Assembly: GCA_038745585.1 (NCBI GenBank)
Contig: JBCDLH010000001.1
Location: 372,001 to 436,000 of the forward strand
DNA from: HLUCCA09 sp038745585
Lineage (GTDB): Bacteria; Pseudomonadota; Alphaproteobacteria; Rhodobacterales; Rhodobacteraceae
DNA length: 64,000 bases
Direction of reading: 5' to 3'
The notes below the pieces were generated by a model, which saw nothing but the letters and a program-made list of their open reading frames with translations, made no database searches and was not told where the DNA came from. Positions within the stretch are counted from its first letter, which is position 1; every line of letters begins with the position of its first letter. Shown here in pieces: positions 42,207-52,447 of the stretch. A program made the position numbers and the translations under genes.

Positions 42207-42318
42207 GATCCGCGCAGAGAAGGTGGCTCGGAAAGGGGGCGCCAGCGCCATGGCCTAGAGGCGTCGTTCGCGTGCTGCGCCCTGGGGGGTGGCCGACGGC
42301 TAGCGCTCCGAAGCTGCG

Positions 42319-44985
42319 TTACTCCTCCTTCGCCAGCGCCTTTAGCTCATAGAGCACGTCCAGCGCCTCTCGCGGGCTCAGCTCATCGGGGGCAAGCGCG
42401 TCGAGCCGGTCGAGCGCAGCGTGGGACGCCGGGGATGCCGGCGGCGGCGCCGGCAACGGCGCGGCTGCGAAGAGCGGCAAATCGTCGATGATCGCTTTTG
42501 GGCTCCGCGCCCCTTCGCGCTCGCCCTTTTCGAGCACATTGAGGACGACCCGGGCACGCTCGATGACCGGCACGGGCAAACCCGCAAGCCGCGCGACCTG
42601 TACGCCGTAGGACCGATCCGCCGCCCCGGGGCGCACTTCGTGCAGAAAGACGATGTCATCTTGCCATTCCTTCACCGCGACCGTGGCGTTGCCGACGCCC
42701 GCGAGCCGTTGCGCCAAGGCCGTAAGCTCATGGTAATGCGTGGCAAAGAGGGCACGGCACCGGTTTACATCGTGAAGATGCTCCAGCACGGCCCAGGCAA
42801 TCGAGAGCCCATCATAGGTCGCCGTGCCGCGCCCGATCTCGTCGAGGATGACAAGCGCGCGGTCGTCGGCCTGGTTGAGGATCGCGGCGGTTTCTACCAT
42901 CTCGACCATGAAGGTCGAGCGCCCGCGCGCGAGGTCGTCGGACGCGCCGACGCGGGAGAAGAGCGCAGAAACGAGGCCGATTTCGGCGCTTGCGGCGGGC
43001 ACATAGCTGCCGGCTTGCGCGAGCACGGCGATCAGCGCGTTCTGGCGCAGATAGGTCGACTTGCCGGCCATGTTCGGCCCGGTCAAAAGCTCGATCCGCG
43101 CCGCCGCGCCATCCGGCGTGAGATCGCTGTCATTGGCGATAAAGGGCGGCCCGCCGCCGCGCCGTAGGGCCTGTTCGACGACCGGGTGCCGCCCCCCGAC
43201 GATGCGAAACGTCCGGCTGCCGTCAACCCTCGGCAGACACCAATCCCGCCCCCGCGCAAGATCGGCAAGGCCTGCCGCAACGTCGACCTCCGCCAGCGCA
43301 CGCGCGGCCGCGCCAAGAGGACCGGCAGCCGCCAAGACCAGGTCCCGGAGTTCGCCAAAAATCCGCTTTTCGATTTCAAGTGCCCGCCCGCCCGCGTTGA
43401 GGATGCGGCTTTCGAGCTCGGTAAGTTCGGGCGTTGTAAAGCGCAGGGCGTTTGCTGTCGTCTGCCGGTGCCGGAACGTGTCGGAAAGAGGCGCGGCGAG
43501 CATCCGCTCGGCATGGGTGGCCGTTGTCTCGATAAAGTAGCCCAGGACGTTGTTGTGCTTGACCTTGAGCGAGGAGATCCCCGTCGCCTCGGCATACTGC
43601 GTCTGAAGCCCGGCGATCACGCCGCGCCCCTCATCGCGAAGGCGGCGCGCATCGTCGAGCTCCGGCTCGAAGCCCGACGCGATAAAGCCGCCGTCGCGCG
43701 CAAGGTGGGGCGGCTCGGCGACGAGCGCTGCATCGAGGGCGCCGAGGACATCGCCATGCCCAATCAGCGCGCTGCAAGCCTCCCGCAAGGCATCGGGCGC
43801 GCCATTGGCCAGAAGGTCAACGACCTCTCCGGCGGCGTCGAGGCCATTGCGGAGCGCGGCCAGGTCCCGCGGCCCGCCGCGGTCGAGCGCGATGCGAGAG
43901 AGGGCACGGTCCATATCGGGCACGCGCCGGAGGACGGCGCGCAAGGCCTCCGCACGTTGCGTGTCGTCCACAAGATGCGCCACCGAGGCCAAACGCGCGT
44001 GGATCACATCGAGCCGCCGCGATGGGGTCGACAGGCGCTGGGCCAGAAGGCGCGCACCCGCTGCTGTCACTGTCCGGTCCACTGCGGCGAGGAGCGATCC
44101 GGCGCGCCCGCCCGAGAGCGACTGCGTGAGTTCGAGGCTCGCCCGCGTCGCCGCATCTATGGCCACGGTGTCGCTCTCACTCTCGCGCAGGGGCGGACGG
44201 AGGAGCGGCATCTGCCCCTTCTGCGTCATCTCCAGATACGCAGCCAGCGCGCCCATCGCCGACGTTTCGGCACGGGAGAACTGTCCAAAGGGCTCGAGGC
44301 TCGCCACGCCAAAAGCGGATGCAAGTCGCCGCTCACCACTTGCACTGTCGAACATGCCCCGATCCAGGGGCGTCAATGCGGCGCGCGCGTCCTCGATGAT
44401 GGGCCCAAAGCGCTCTGCCAGAGCCTCGGGTAGAAGCACTTCGCGGGGCGCAAGACGCGCGAGTTCGGGGCCGAGGCGGATCTCGGCGCAGGGCGCGACG
44501 CGCAGCTCGCCCGTCGAAATATCGACCCACGCCAAGGCGCCCGCATCCCGCACATGGCTAAAGGCGGCCAGAAAGTTGTGCGCACGGGCGTCGAGCAAGC
44601 TGTCCTCGGTCAGCGTGCCCGGCGTGACAAGGCGGACGACATCGCGTTTGACGACCGCTTTAGACCCGCGCTTTTTGGCCTCGGCTGGGTCCTCGAGCTG
44701 CTCGCAGACCGCGACGCGAAAGCCCTTGCGGATGAGCGTGAGGAGATAGCTCTCGGCGGCATGGACAGGCACGCCGCACATTGGGATGTCCTCGCCCGCA
44801 TGGCTGCCGCGTTTTGTCAGCGCGATGTCGAGCGCCGCGGCGGCCGCTACGGCATCCTCAAAGAACATCTCATAGAAATCGCCCATCCGGTAGAAAAGGA
44901 GCGCGCCGGGATGCGCGCTCTTTATCTCCAGATATTGCGCCATCATCGGGGTGACGGCGCTCTGTACGCTGCGCTTGCCAGCCAC
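42319..44985 (-). CDS. mutS: DNA mismatch repair protein MutS
   Basis: Recognises mismatches and recruits MutL. It has 888 residues with the mismatch-binding domain (the conserved GDFYEMFFEDA, containing Phe and Glu), the lever and clamp domains, and the ATPase with Walker A GPNMAGKSTYLRQ, DEIGRGTATYDG and the FATHYHEL motif. The start is a GTG at 44985; an internal ATG at 44946 would begin MMAQYLE. The homologous opening TPMMAQYLEIK in relatives is preceded by a few residues, so the GTG is reasonable. Confidence 0.96.
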   Translation of the reverse strand: MAGKRSVQSAVTPMMAQYLEIKSAHPGALLFYRMGDFYEMFFEDAVAAAAALDIALTKRGSHAGEDIPMCGVPVHAAESYLLTLIRKGFRVAVCEQLEDPAEAKKRGSKAVVKRDVVRLVTPGTLTEDSLLDARAHNFLAAFSHVRDAGALAWVDISTGELRVAPCAEIRLGPELARLAPREVLLPEALAERFGPIIEDARAALTPLDRGMFDSASGERRLASAFGVASLEPFGQFSRAETSAMGALAAYLEMTQKGQMPLLRPPLRESESDTVAIDAATRASLELTQSLSGGRAGSLLAAVDRTVTAAGARLLAQRLSTPSRRLDVIHARLASVAHLVDDTQRAEALRAVLRRVPDMDRALSRIALDRGGPRDLAALRNGLDAAGEVVDLLANGAPDALREACSALIGHGDVLGALDAALVAEPPHLARDGGFIASGFEPELDDARRLRDEGRGVIAGLQTQYAEATGISSLKVKHNNVLGYFIETTATHAERMLAAPLSDTFRHRQTTANALRFTTPELTELESRILNAGGRALEIEKRIFGELRDLVLAAAGPLGAAARALAEVDVAAGLADLARGRDWCLPRVDGSRTFRIVGGRHPVVEQALRRGGGPPFIANDSDLTPDGAAARIELLTGPNMAGKSTYLRQNALIAVLAQAGSYVPAASAEIGLVSALFSRVGASDDLARGRSTFMVEMVETAAILNQADDRALVILDEIGRGTATYDGLSIAWAVLEHLHDVNRCRALFATHYHELTALAQRLAGVGNATVAVKEWQDDIVFLHEVRPGAADRSYGVQVARLAGLPVPVIERARVVLNVLEKGEREGARSPKAIIDDLPLFAAAPLPAPPPASPASHAALDRLDALAPDELSPREALDVLYELKALAKEE

Positions 44986-45048
44986 CTCGAGCCCCCTTGC
45001 GGTATCGGCTCAGGTATAGCCCCCGGTCGCCGCCTCGGCCAGCGGGGC

Positions 45049-45711
45049 TCAGCCTCCGGCGAAGGGTGCGTCGTTGCCCCAAAGCTCACGAACGCGCGCA
45101 TCGCGGCCACAAGACTCGCGGTAGAGCTTATAGGCGGCGGCTTTGGACCGCGGGCCAAAGCGCGTCAGGATGATATCGCCGCTCTTATAGTAGTCCTGGT
45201 GATACGCTTCCGCCTCGTAAAACTCGGTCGCCGCGCGCACGCTCGTGACGATGCTCTGCCCGAGTTCTGCCTCGGCACTGGCCAGCGCCGCCTCGGCGGC
45301 CTGCCGCTCGGCATCGCTCGCGGCAAAGATCGCCGTTGTATAGGCCTCGCCCCGGTCGCAGAACTGGCCGCCGGCATCGGTCGGGTCGATCGAGCGCAAG
45401 AAGAGGTCGAGGATCTGGCGATAGGAGATGACGCCGGGGTCATACTCAATGGCCACCGTCTCCAAATGCCCCGTCCCGCCGCGAACCACCTCGCGGTAGC
45501 TCGGGTTGGCCACACTCCCTCCGGCAAAGCCGGAGACGACCGCTGTCACCCCGCGCACCTTCTCGAAGTCGGACTCGACGCACCAAAAGCAGCCGCCGGC
45601 GACGAGTGCGGTCTCCGTGCTCTGGGCCTTCGCGGCGCCGTGTTGCAGCATGATGCCGGCAGCGATGGCGACGGCAAGGGCGAGCGGCTTGAGTTTCGTC
45701 AGGGACGTCAT
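45049..45711 (-). CDS. msrA: Peptide methionine sulfoxide reductase MsrA, exported
   Basis: Reduces the S-form of methionine sulfoxide in proteins. It has 220 residues, including an N-terminal signal peptide (a hydrophobic run from about 10 to 25 and an AKA-Q cleavage site near 29), so it is probably periplasmic. The catalytic motif GCFWC has Cys41 as the nucleophile; the conserved GGTGHLE, AYHQDYY segments follow. A resolving cysteine may be the one near residue 203 (YRESCGRD). Confidence 0.93.
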   Translation of the reverse strand: MTSLTKLKPLALAVAIAAGIMLQHGAAKAQSTETALVAGGCFWCVESDFEKVRGVTAVVSGFAGGSVANPSYREVVRGGTGHLETVAIEYDPGVISYRQILDLFLRSIDPTDAGGQFCDRGEAYTTAIFAASDAERQAAEAALASAEAELGQSIVTSVRAATEFYEAEAYHQDYYKSGDIILTRFGPRSKAAAYKLYRESCGRDARVRELWGNDAPFAGG

Positions 45712-45839
45712 GGCGTACTCCGCAACTTTTGGATGGAGTTTTTTCGTCCGGCTAGGCCCCTTGCCGCAACTCACCGCCGCGTGACATCACGAGGTCCTGA
45801 CAAGTGTTTCGATGCGCGCGGGGCGAAGGGAATGGTCGA

Positions 45840-46553
45840 GTGAACATTGCGATGTGGTCTGGCCCGAGAAACCTCTCGACCGCGCTGATGTATGCCTTTG
45901 CCCAACGTGCCGACACGAGCGTGCGCGACGAGCCGTTCTATGCCGCCTACTTGCACGCGACGGAGGCCGACCATCCGATGCGCGATGCAGTCCTCCGCTC
46001 TCAGCCGACCTCGTTTGAGAAGGTCGCTTCGGCTTGCGCGGCTCCGGCGGCGGAGGGCACTGCGCATCTCTATCTCAAGCTCATGGCGCACCACATGGTG
46101 GCCGATGCGCCCCTCGGGTTTATGGCGGCGTGCACGAACGTCTTTCTGATCCGCCACCCCGCGCGCGTTTTGGCGTCCTATGCGGTTAAGCGCGAGCATC
46201 CGATGCTCGAGGATATCGGCGCGGCGCGGCTTTTGGAGCTCTACGGTGCAGCCCAACGGCTGGGGCAGGCTCCGATCGTGATCGATGCGGCGGATATTCG
46301 GCGCGACCCCGCGGGCAAGATCGCCGCGCTTTGCACGGCGCTCGGCCTCGCGCCGGATCCGACAATGCTGCACTGGCCCATGGGCGGCAATGCAGCCGAC
46401 GGCGTTTGGGCCCCGCATTGGTATGGCGCCGTCCACCGCTCGACAGGGTTTGCCGCGGCCGAAGGCCCGTTGCCGGAGGTTTCGGCGGAGCTGCGCGAGA
46501 CCTATGCAGCCGCGCTCCTCCTCTATGAGGAGATGGCACAGTCTAAGCTCTGA
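45840..46553 (+). CDS. Sulfotransferase-like P-loop protein
   Basis: A 237-residue protein with a PAPS-type P-loop near its N-terminus (MWSGPRNLSTALM) and the 3'-phosphate loop IRHPARVLASY. This is the sulfotransferase fold, and similar stand-alone proteins are annotated as sulfotransferase family or branched-chain aminotransferase-like. The GTG at 45840 was chosen since it gives the P-loop close to the N-terminus and has GAAGGGAAT upstream; an earlier ATG-type start lacks conservation. Substrate unknown. Confidence 0.78.
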   Translation: MNIAMWSGPRNLSTALMYAFAQRADTSVRDEPFYAAYLHATEADHPMRDAVLRSQPTSFEKVASACAAPAAEGTAHLYLKLMAHHMVADAPLGFMAACTNVFLIRHPARVLASYAVKREHPMLEDIGAARLLELYGAAQRLGQAPIVIDAADIRRDPAGKIAALCTALGLAPDPTMLHWPMGGNAADGVWAPHWYGAVHRSTGFAAAEGPLPEVSAELRETYAAALLLYEEMAQSKL

Positions 46554-46579
46554 CTGCGCGGCGCCTTATCGCGGCCTGT

Positions 46580-47803
<1,224 letters not shown>

Positions 47804-47900
47804 GGAAAGGGCTCCGTTTGGTCGGGCTGGACGCGCGATCCCGCCCCGTCTGTTGCTCGTGGCGCTCTACCCCGCGCGTGCGGGAGGGACAAGGAGCGGC

Positions 47901-48662
47901 TTAACGGTGGCTAAGCCGGGCATAGACATCGCCCGAATTGGCTGCCTCGGGCAGGGCCTCGATCCGCCGCTTGATCTCGGTTGCGTCCGACCATGGGCTG
48001 TCCAGCGCGAAGCTCTCGCCCAGAGACAGCACGTACCGGTAGGGCCCGAGCCGCTCGAGCCGCTCGACCGCGCGGATGCCTGCCGGTCGGTCGAGGGTCG
48101 TGACCTCAAAAGACAGCGCGGGGATGGTGCGGCTCAGACCGTCGAGCACCACGTCTTCATAGCCCTCGACGTCGATCTTGGCGAAGTCCGGCACGCCGTT
48201 TTGGGCGATGAGCACGTCGAGCGTCGTTACGGGCACGTCTTCCGTCTCCGTCCAGGTTTGCCCCTCCCACGCCTGCGCGCCGTCTGCCGCTGCGATAAAA
48301 CTGTCCGAGAGCGTCGAGACAGTTGGATTATGCAGGTTGATGCGCAAGGTCGCCTCGCCAACCTTTGCGCCGAGTGCAGCCTGGGCCAGTACGACGCCGC
48401 TGTCGCGGCCATGAAGCAACCGGAGCGCACGGTGCAGCAGCGGATCGGGCTCGACCGCTACGACCCGCGCGCCCAGCATCCGAAACACCGCCGTCCGATC
48501 GCCCAGGTGGGCGCCAACGTCGAAGGCGAGGCCCCGCTCGGGCACAAAGCGCCGATAGAACGCCGCCATGCGGTCTAACCGCTCCGCGTCTCTGCGGTAG
48601 AGGCGCAGGGAGCGTTTGAGCGCGGCGAGGCGCGTGGTGCGGTGCTGCGAATTGGTCGTCAT
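47901..48662 (-). CDS. FkbM family SAM-dependent methyltransferase
   Basis: A 253-residue methyltransferase of the FkbM type. The SAM-binding motif is LAFDVGAHLGDRTAVF, with AVEPDPLLHRAL as motif II and the diagnostic FAKIDVEGYEDVVLDGL. FkbM relatives methylate hydroxyls of sugars or polyketides; nothing here indicates which. The N-terminal 45 residues are helical and basic. It is divergent from ilvA. Confidence 0.85.
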   Translation of the reverse strand: MTTNSQHRTTRLAALKRSLRLYRRDAERLDRMAAFYRRFVPERGLAFDVGAHLGDRTAVFRMLGARVVAVEPDPLLHRALRLLHGRDSGVVLAQAALGAKVGEATLRINLHNPTVSTLSDSFIAAADGAQAWEGQTWTETEDVPVTTLDVLIAQNGVPDFAKIDVEGYEDVVLDGLSRTIPALSFEVTTLDRPAGIRAVERLERLGPYRYVLSLGESFALDSPWSDATEIKRRIEALPEAANSGDVYARLSHR

Positions 48663-48786
48663 TGGTCGCGCCCATGGGAGAAAGGCCGGCGCAAAGGTGC
48701 GTCCACTTGCCCCGCTCGTGCAACCCTTGCCGCTGCGACCCCGCCCAGCGCTTGCCTTCTGCCCATGCTTGGCGCAGAGCGGTAGG

Positions 48787-50046
48787 ATGGACGGAGCTTA
48801 TCTCTCTCACTTTGCCCAGGCGGCGCGCGACGCCGAAGCACGGCTGCGCGTTCTCTTCCCACCGACGCCGATGCAGAAGAACGTCTTTCTGTCCGAGCGC
48901 TACGGCGCGGAGATCTGGCTAAAGCGCGAGGACTTGAGCCCCGTTCGCTCCTACAAGCTGCGCGGCGCGTTCAATGCGATGAGCAAAGTGCTGCGGCAGA
49001 CCCCCGATCAGCGCCTTTTCGTTGCCGCCTCGGCGGGTAATCACGCGCAAGGCGTCGCTTTTGTGTGCCGTCATTTCGGGGTGCAGGGCGTTATCTTTAT
49101 GCCGGTGACAACGCCCGAGCAAAAGATCATGAAAACCCGAACATTTGGCGGCGGCCATGTCGAGATCCGACTGACGGGCGACTATGTCGATGACACGCTG
49201 TCGGAGGCGAAGGCCTGGTGTGCCGAGGCGGGCGGGCATTTCCTTTCTCCCTTTGACGATCCGGATGTGATCGAGGGGCAAGCGTCCGTCGCCGTTGAGA
49301 TGCTGGCGCAAGGTCCGTGCCCCGACATGGTCGTCCTCGCCGTTGGTGGCGGTGGCCTCTCGGCGGGGATCACGTCTTATCTCGGGGCCGAAGCGCCCGA
49401 TGTCGGCTTGCGCTATGTTGAGCCCGAGGGGGGCCGGAGCCTGCGTGCGGCGCTGACAGAAGGGCATCCTGTGACGCTGCCGCAGGTCGATACCTTTGTC
49501 GACGGCGCGGCGGTCGCCCGCATCGGTGCGCATACCTTCGCGTGCCTCTCGCATGTCGATCCTGCCCATGTCCTCTCCGCGCCCGAGAACCGGATCTGCG
49601 GAACGATTTTGGAGATGCTGAATGTCGAGGGCGTCGTCTTAGAGCCGGCGGGCGCGCTCTCGCTCGATGTGTTGCCCGAGCTCGCCGACGAGATCCGGGG
49701 GCGCCGGGTTGTCTGCATCACGTCGGGCGGCAATTTTGATTTCGAGCGGTTGCCGGAGGTCAAGGAACGCTCGCAGCGCTACGCTGGGCGTAAAAAGTAT
49801 CTCATTTTGCGCCTGCCGCAGCGTCCAGGGGCCCTGAGGGACTTCCTCGAACAGCTCGGACCAGAAGACGACATTGCGCGCTTCGAGTATTTGAAGAAGT
49901 CGGCGCGGAACTTCGGCTCCGTCTTGATCGGGATCGAGACCAGCAGTGCGGAGAACTTTGATTTGCTCTTCGAGCGCTTGGCCGTAAGCGGCTTTACGTT
50001 CACCGACATTACGTCGGACGAGTTGATCGGAGAATTTATCCTCTGA
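48787..50046 (+). CDS. ilvA: Threonine ammonia-lyase (threonine dehydratase)
   Basis: A PLP enzyme that makes 2-oxobutyrate from threonine, the first step toward isoleucine. It has 419 residues. The PLP lysine is Lys57 in SYKLRG, and AASAGNHAQGVA, VGGGGLSAG and the late CITSGGNFDF bind the phosphate and ring. The C-terminal 80 residues form one ACT-like regulatory domain (RLPQRPGALRDFLEQLG), as in the shorter biosynthetic form. ATG 48787 is preceded by AGCGGTAGG. The gene is convergent with the Hpt gene, seven bases away. Confidence 0.95.
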   Translation: MDGAYLSHFAQAARDAEARLRVLFPPTPMQKNVFLSERYGAEIWLKREDLSPVRSYKLRGAFNAMSKVLRQTPDQRLFVAASAGNHAQGVAFVCRHFGVQGVIFMPVTTPEQKIMKTRTFGGGHVEIRLTGDYVDDTLSEAKAWCAEAGGHFLSPFDDPDVIEGQASVAVEMLAQGPCPDMVVLAVGGGGLSAGITSYLGAEAPDVGLRYVEPEGGRSLRAALTEGHPVTLPQVDTFVDGAAVARIGAHTFACLSHVDPAHVLSAPENRICGTILEMLNVEGVVLEPAGALSLDVLPELADEIRGRRVVCITSGGNFDFERLPEVKERSQRYAGRKKYLILRLPQRPGALRDFLEQLGPEDDIARFEYLKKSARNFGSVLIGIETSSAENFDLLFERLAVSGFTFTDITSDELIGEFIL

Positions 50047-50053
50047 GCACGAC

Positions 50054-50404
50054 TTAGTCTGCCGCGCCGCGGTCCAGCCCGGCCAAGAACTCTTCCCGCG
50101 ACTGGCGGAACGCTGCCAGGATCTGCGTCAGCGAGACCATACTCCCTGTTCCCGCCGCGGCACGCTGCTCGCCGGCGGCGCAGAGCGTGGCGAGCTGGGC
50201 AAAACCGAGGTTCAACGCGGCCCCTTTAAGCGCGTGGAGCTCCTCCTCGAGCGCGTCGGGGCTCGCGCGGACGAGCGCGCCCGCCATCGCTTCGGTTTCC
50301 GATAGGAAGAGCTCGACAACTTCGGCAAATTCCTCCGCCCCGATCTCGTCCCGAAGCTCCCAGACACGGGGCCAGTCGATCCGCTCCGTTCGCTCTGCGC
50401 TCAT
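50054..50404 (-). CDS. Histidine phosphotransfer (Hpt) domain protein
   Basis: A 116-residue single-domain protein. The four-helix Hpt core contains the phospho-His57 in the LHALKGAALNLGF motif. Such free Hpt proteins shuttle phosphate between hybrid kinases and response regulators. It is divergent, with 165 bases between, from a receiver-SpoIIE phosphatase, which suggests the two work together: the Hpt could phosphorylate Asp80 of that receiver. Start chosen at ATG 50404 (MSAERTERIDW). Confidence 0.85.
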   Translation of the reverse strand: MSAERTERIDWPRVWELRDEIGAEEFAEVVELFLSETEAMAGALVRASPDALEEELHALKGAALNLGFAQLATLCAAGEQRAAAGTGSMVSLTQILAAFRQSREEFLAGLDRGAAD

Positions 50405-50468
50405 GCCATCCCGGCCCCTAGAAGCGCCCCGACATCGGGGCAGCGAGAGGCGTCCTAGCGGCGGGGGC

Positions 50469-50483
50469 TTAATGCAGAGTTGA
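50469..50483 (+). promoter_or_regulatory. Near-consensus CtrA box between the Hpt and phosphatase genes
   Basis: TTAATGCAGAGTTGA matches TTAA-N7-TTAA with one mismatch. It lies in the 165-base divergent gap, about 65 bases from the Hpt start and 87 from the phosphatase start. A single-mismatch hit can arise by chance. Confidence 0.35.
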
Positions 50484-50569
50484 GAGCAGCGAGAAATCTC
50501 AGCGCCGCGCTTCACTCCGCTTTAACCCCGCCAAACATAGCGTGGCGCAGCGTCCAAATGCAGGGTCCC

Positions 50570-51889
50570 ATGTCGTCTGATCACGCCGCGTCTGCGCAGT
50601 TTCTTCCGCAAATGGATCCGACGCCGGGCGATGGCGGGAGCGTGCCAGTCAGCCCCTATTCGGTGCTGGTGGTGGACGACAGCCCGATGCAACGCCGCAT
50701 CATCCGTGCGCAGCTCAAGGCGCTCGGCTATACTGTGCGTGAGGCAAGCTCTGGTGCTGAGGCCTTGCGGGCCTGTGCCGAGGCGCAGCCCGACATGGTC
50801 GTCAGTGACTGGATGATGCCGGGGATGGACGGGATCGAGTTTTGCCGCGCGTTCCGGCAAATGGAGCGCGAAAGCTACGGCTACTTTTTGCTTCTAACGG
50901 CAAAATCCCACCGTGACGAGGTCGCGCTCGGCTTTGATGCCGGTGCCGACGACTTTCTGACAAAACCTGTTCAGAGCGACGAACTGCGCGCGCGCCTTGC
51001 CGCGGGTGCCCGCGTTCTGCGGATGGAAAAGGAGCTTGTGCGAAAGAACGGTCAGCTGGCCGATGCGCTGGGCGAGTTGCAGACGCTCTACCAATCGCTC
51101 GACAACGATCTCAGCGAGGCACGCAAACTTCAGCAATCCCTGGTCAAAGAGCGCTACCGTGCCTTTGGCGACAGCCAGGTCTCGCTGCTGCTGCGCCCCT
51201 CGGGCCATGTGGGTGGCGATCTTGTCGGCTTCGTCCCGGTGGAAGAGGACCGCGTGCTGCTCTTTGCCATCGACGTGTCCGGGCACGGCGTCGCGTCCGC
51301 TCTGATGACAGCGCGGCTCTCGGGCTACCTGATGTCGCCCATGCCGGACCGCAATGTGGCCCTCGTCTATGGCCACGACGGCGGGGTCGAGATCTTGCCC
51401 CCGGCGACCGTGGCGCGCCGGCTCAACACTCTGTCTTTGGCAGAGCTTGCGACCGACACGTACTTTACGATGGTCCTCGCCGATGTCGACCTTCGGACGG
51501 GCGCCACGCGGCTCGTACAGGCCGGGCATCCCCATCCGGTCATCCTCAAACGCGACGGAGCGATCGAGCCGATCGGGTCTGGCGGGGTGCCGATCGGCCT
51601 GATCGACGGCGTCGATTTTGAGGACATTGCATGCACGCTCGCGCCCGGTGACAAGCTTCTGATGATCTCAGATGGGATTACGGAATGCGAGAACCCGGAC
51701 GGCGAGATGCTCGAAGATCCTGGTCTCCATGCGCTCGTGGCCCACAATCGCGCGCTTCAAGGTCCCGCCTTTCTCGAAGCGCTGACCTGGGGTGTTGCGC
51801 ACCACGCGGATGGCAAGGAGTTTGGCGACGACATTTCCGCTGTGCTCTTTGAGTTTAATCTCGGGGGTGCCACCGGCGAGGCTGAATAA
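50570..51889 (+). CDS. Response regulator with SpoIIE/PP2C phosphatase output (RbaY-like)
   Basis: A 439-residue protein with an N-terminal receiver (30-150: Asp36-Asp37, phospho-acceptor Asp80 in VVSDWMMPG, Lys132 in FLTKPV), a helical linker (about 150-195), and a SpoIIE-type PP2C phosphatase with metal motifs HVGGD (213-217), DVSGHG (235-240) and a DGITE near the end. In Rhodobacter capsulatus the RbaY protein has this layout and acts on an anti-sigma-factor antagonist in a partner-switching cascade; the layout suggests the same role here. ATG 50570 follows AGGG; ATG 50558 is an alternative. The C-terminal 35 bases overlap the Nudix gene. Confidence 0.8.
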   Translation: MSSDHAASAQFLPQMDPTPGDGGSVPVSPYSVLVVDDSPMQRRIIRAQLKALGYTVREASSGAEALRACAEAQPDMVVSDWMMPGMDGIEFCRAFRQMERESYGYFLLLTAKSHRDEVALGFDAGADDFLTKPVQSDELRARLAAGARVLRMEKELVRKNGQLADALGELQTLYQSLDNDLSEARKLQQSLVKERYRAFGDSQVSLLLRPSGHVGGDLVGFVPVEEDRVLLFAIDVSGHGVASALMTARLSGYLMSPMPDRNVALVYGHDGGVEILPPATVARRLNTLSLAELATDTYFTMVLADVDLRTGATRLVQAGHPHPVILKRDGAIEPIGSGGVPIGLIDGVDFEDIACTLAPGDKLLMISDGITECENPDGEMLEDPGLHALVAHNRALQGPAFLEALTWGVAHHADGKEFGDDISAVLFEFNLGGATGEAE

Positions 51890-52337
51890 CCCTTTCTAAT
51901 CGGGCGCTTACGCGCCGCAGGAACAATCTGTCACCAGGATTGCCCAAGATCTCGCAGGCCAGCTCCAGCGGCACGATATGCGCTGTGTGGCCGGGCTCGC
52001 TCGGCGGTGCGACCGCGTGCGCCGCGCGGCAAAGATAGATTGCGCACAGCTTCTCCGCCCACAGGTCGTATTCCGGCATGTAGACGAACCGCCGGAAGGC
52101 GCCGAGCCGTCGGTCGACCCGCATGCGCCACCCGGTTTCCTCGAGGACTTCGCGGTGCAGCGCCTGGATGCTGTGTTCGCCCGGATCGATCCCGCCGCCG
52201 GGGAGCTGAAACTCGGGCGTAGGCGCCATCTGATGAGTCAAGACGACCGACCGGCCATGCAGCAGAAGGCCATAGATCCCCGGCCGCAAGCGATACCGCT
52301 TACGCGCCCGGATCGCTTCGCCAACCCGCGGTATCAT
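51855..52337 (-). CDS. Nudix hydrolase
   Basis: A 160-residue Nudix protein with a complete Nudix box, GGGIDPGEHSIQALHREVLE then ETGW, matching GX5EX7REUXEEXGU. The rest shows no sub-family signature, so the nucleoside diphosphate substrate is unknown. It is convergent with the phosphatase gene and overlaps its 3' end. A short divergent gap separates it from hslO. Confidence 0.85.
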   Translation of the reverse strand: MIPRVGEAIRARKRYRLRPGIYGLLLHGRSVVLTHQMAPTPEFQLPGGGIDPGEHSIQALHREVLEETGWRMRVDRRLGAFRRFVYMPEYDLWAEKLCAIYLCRAAHAVAPPSEPGHTAHIVPLELACEILGNPGDRLFLRRVSARLERVIQPRRWHPRD

Positions 52338-52447
52338 TCAGTCATCCTTTTCGCTGTCCAAAACGACAAAGGCAGGCAGGGTTTGCGACCGGCGTTGTCC
52401 CCCCTACATGGACGGGATATGCCAAGCGCCGGCACTCAAGGAAACCC

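Noticed and set aside
42421..44433. Long plus-strand open frames (248 and 415 codons) opposite mutS.
   Set aside because: They lie wholly within the confirmed mutS reading frame and have no recognisable protein features.
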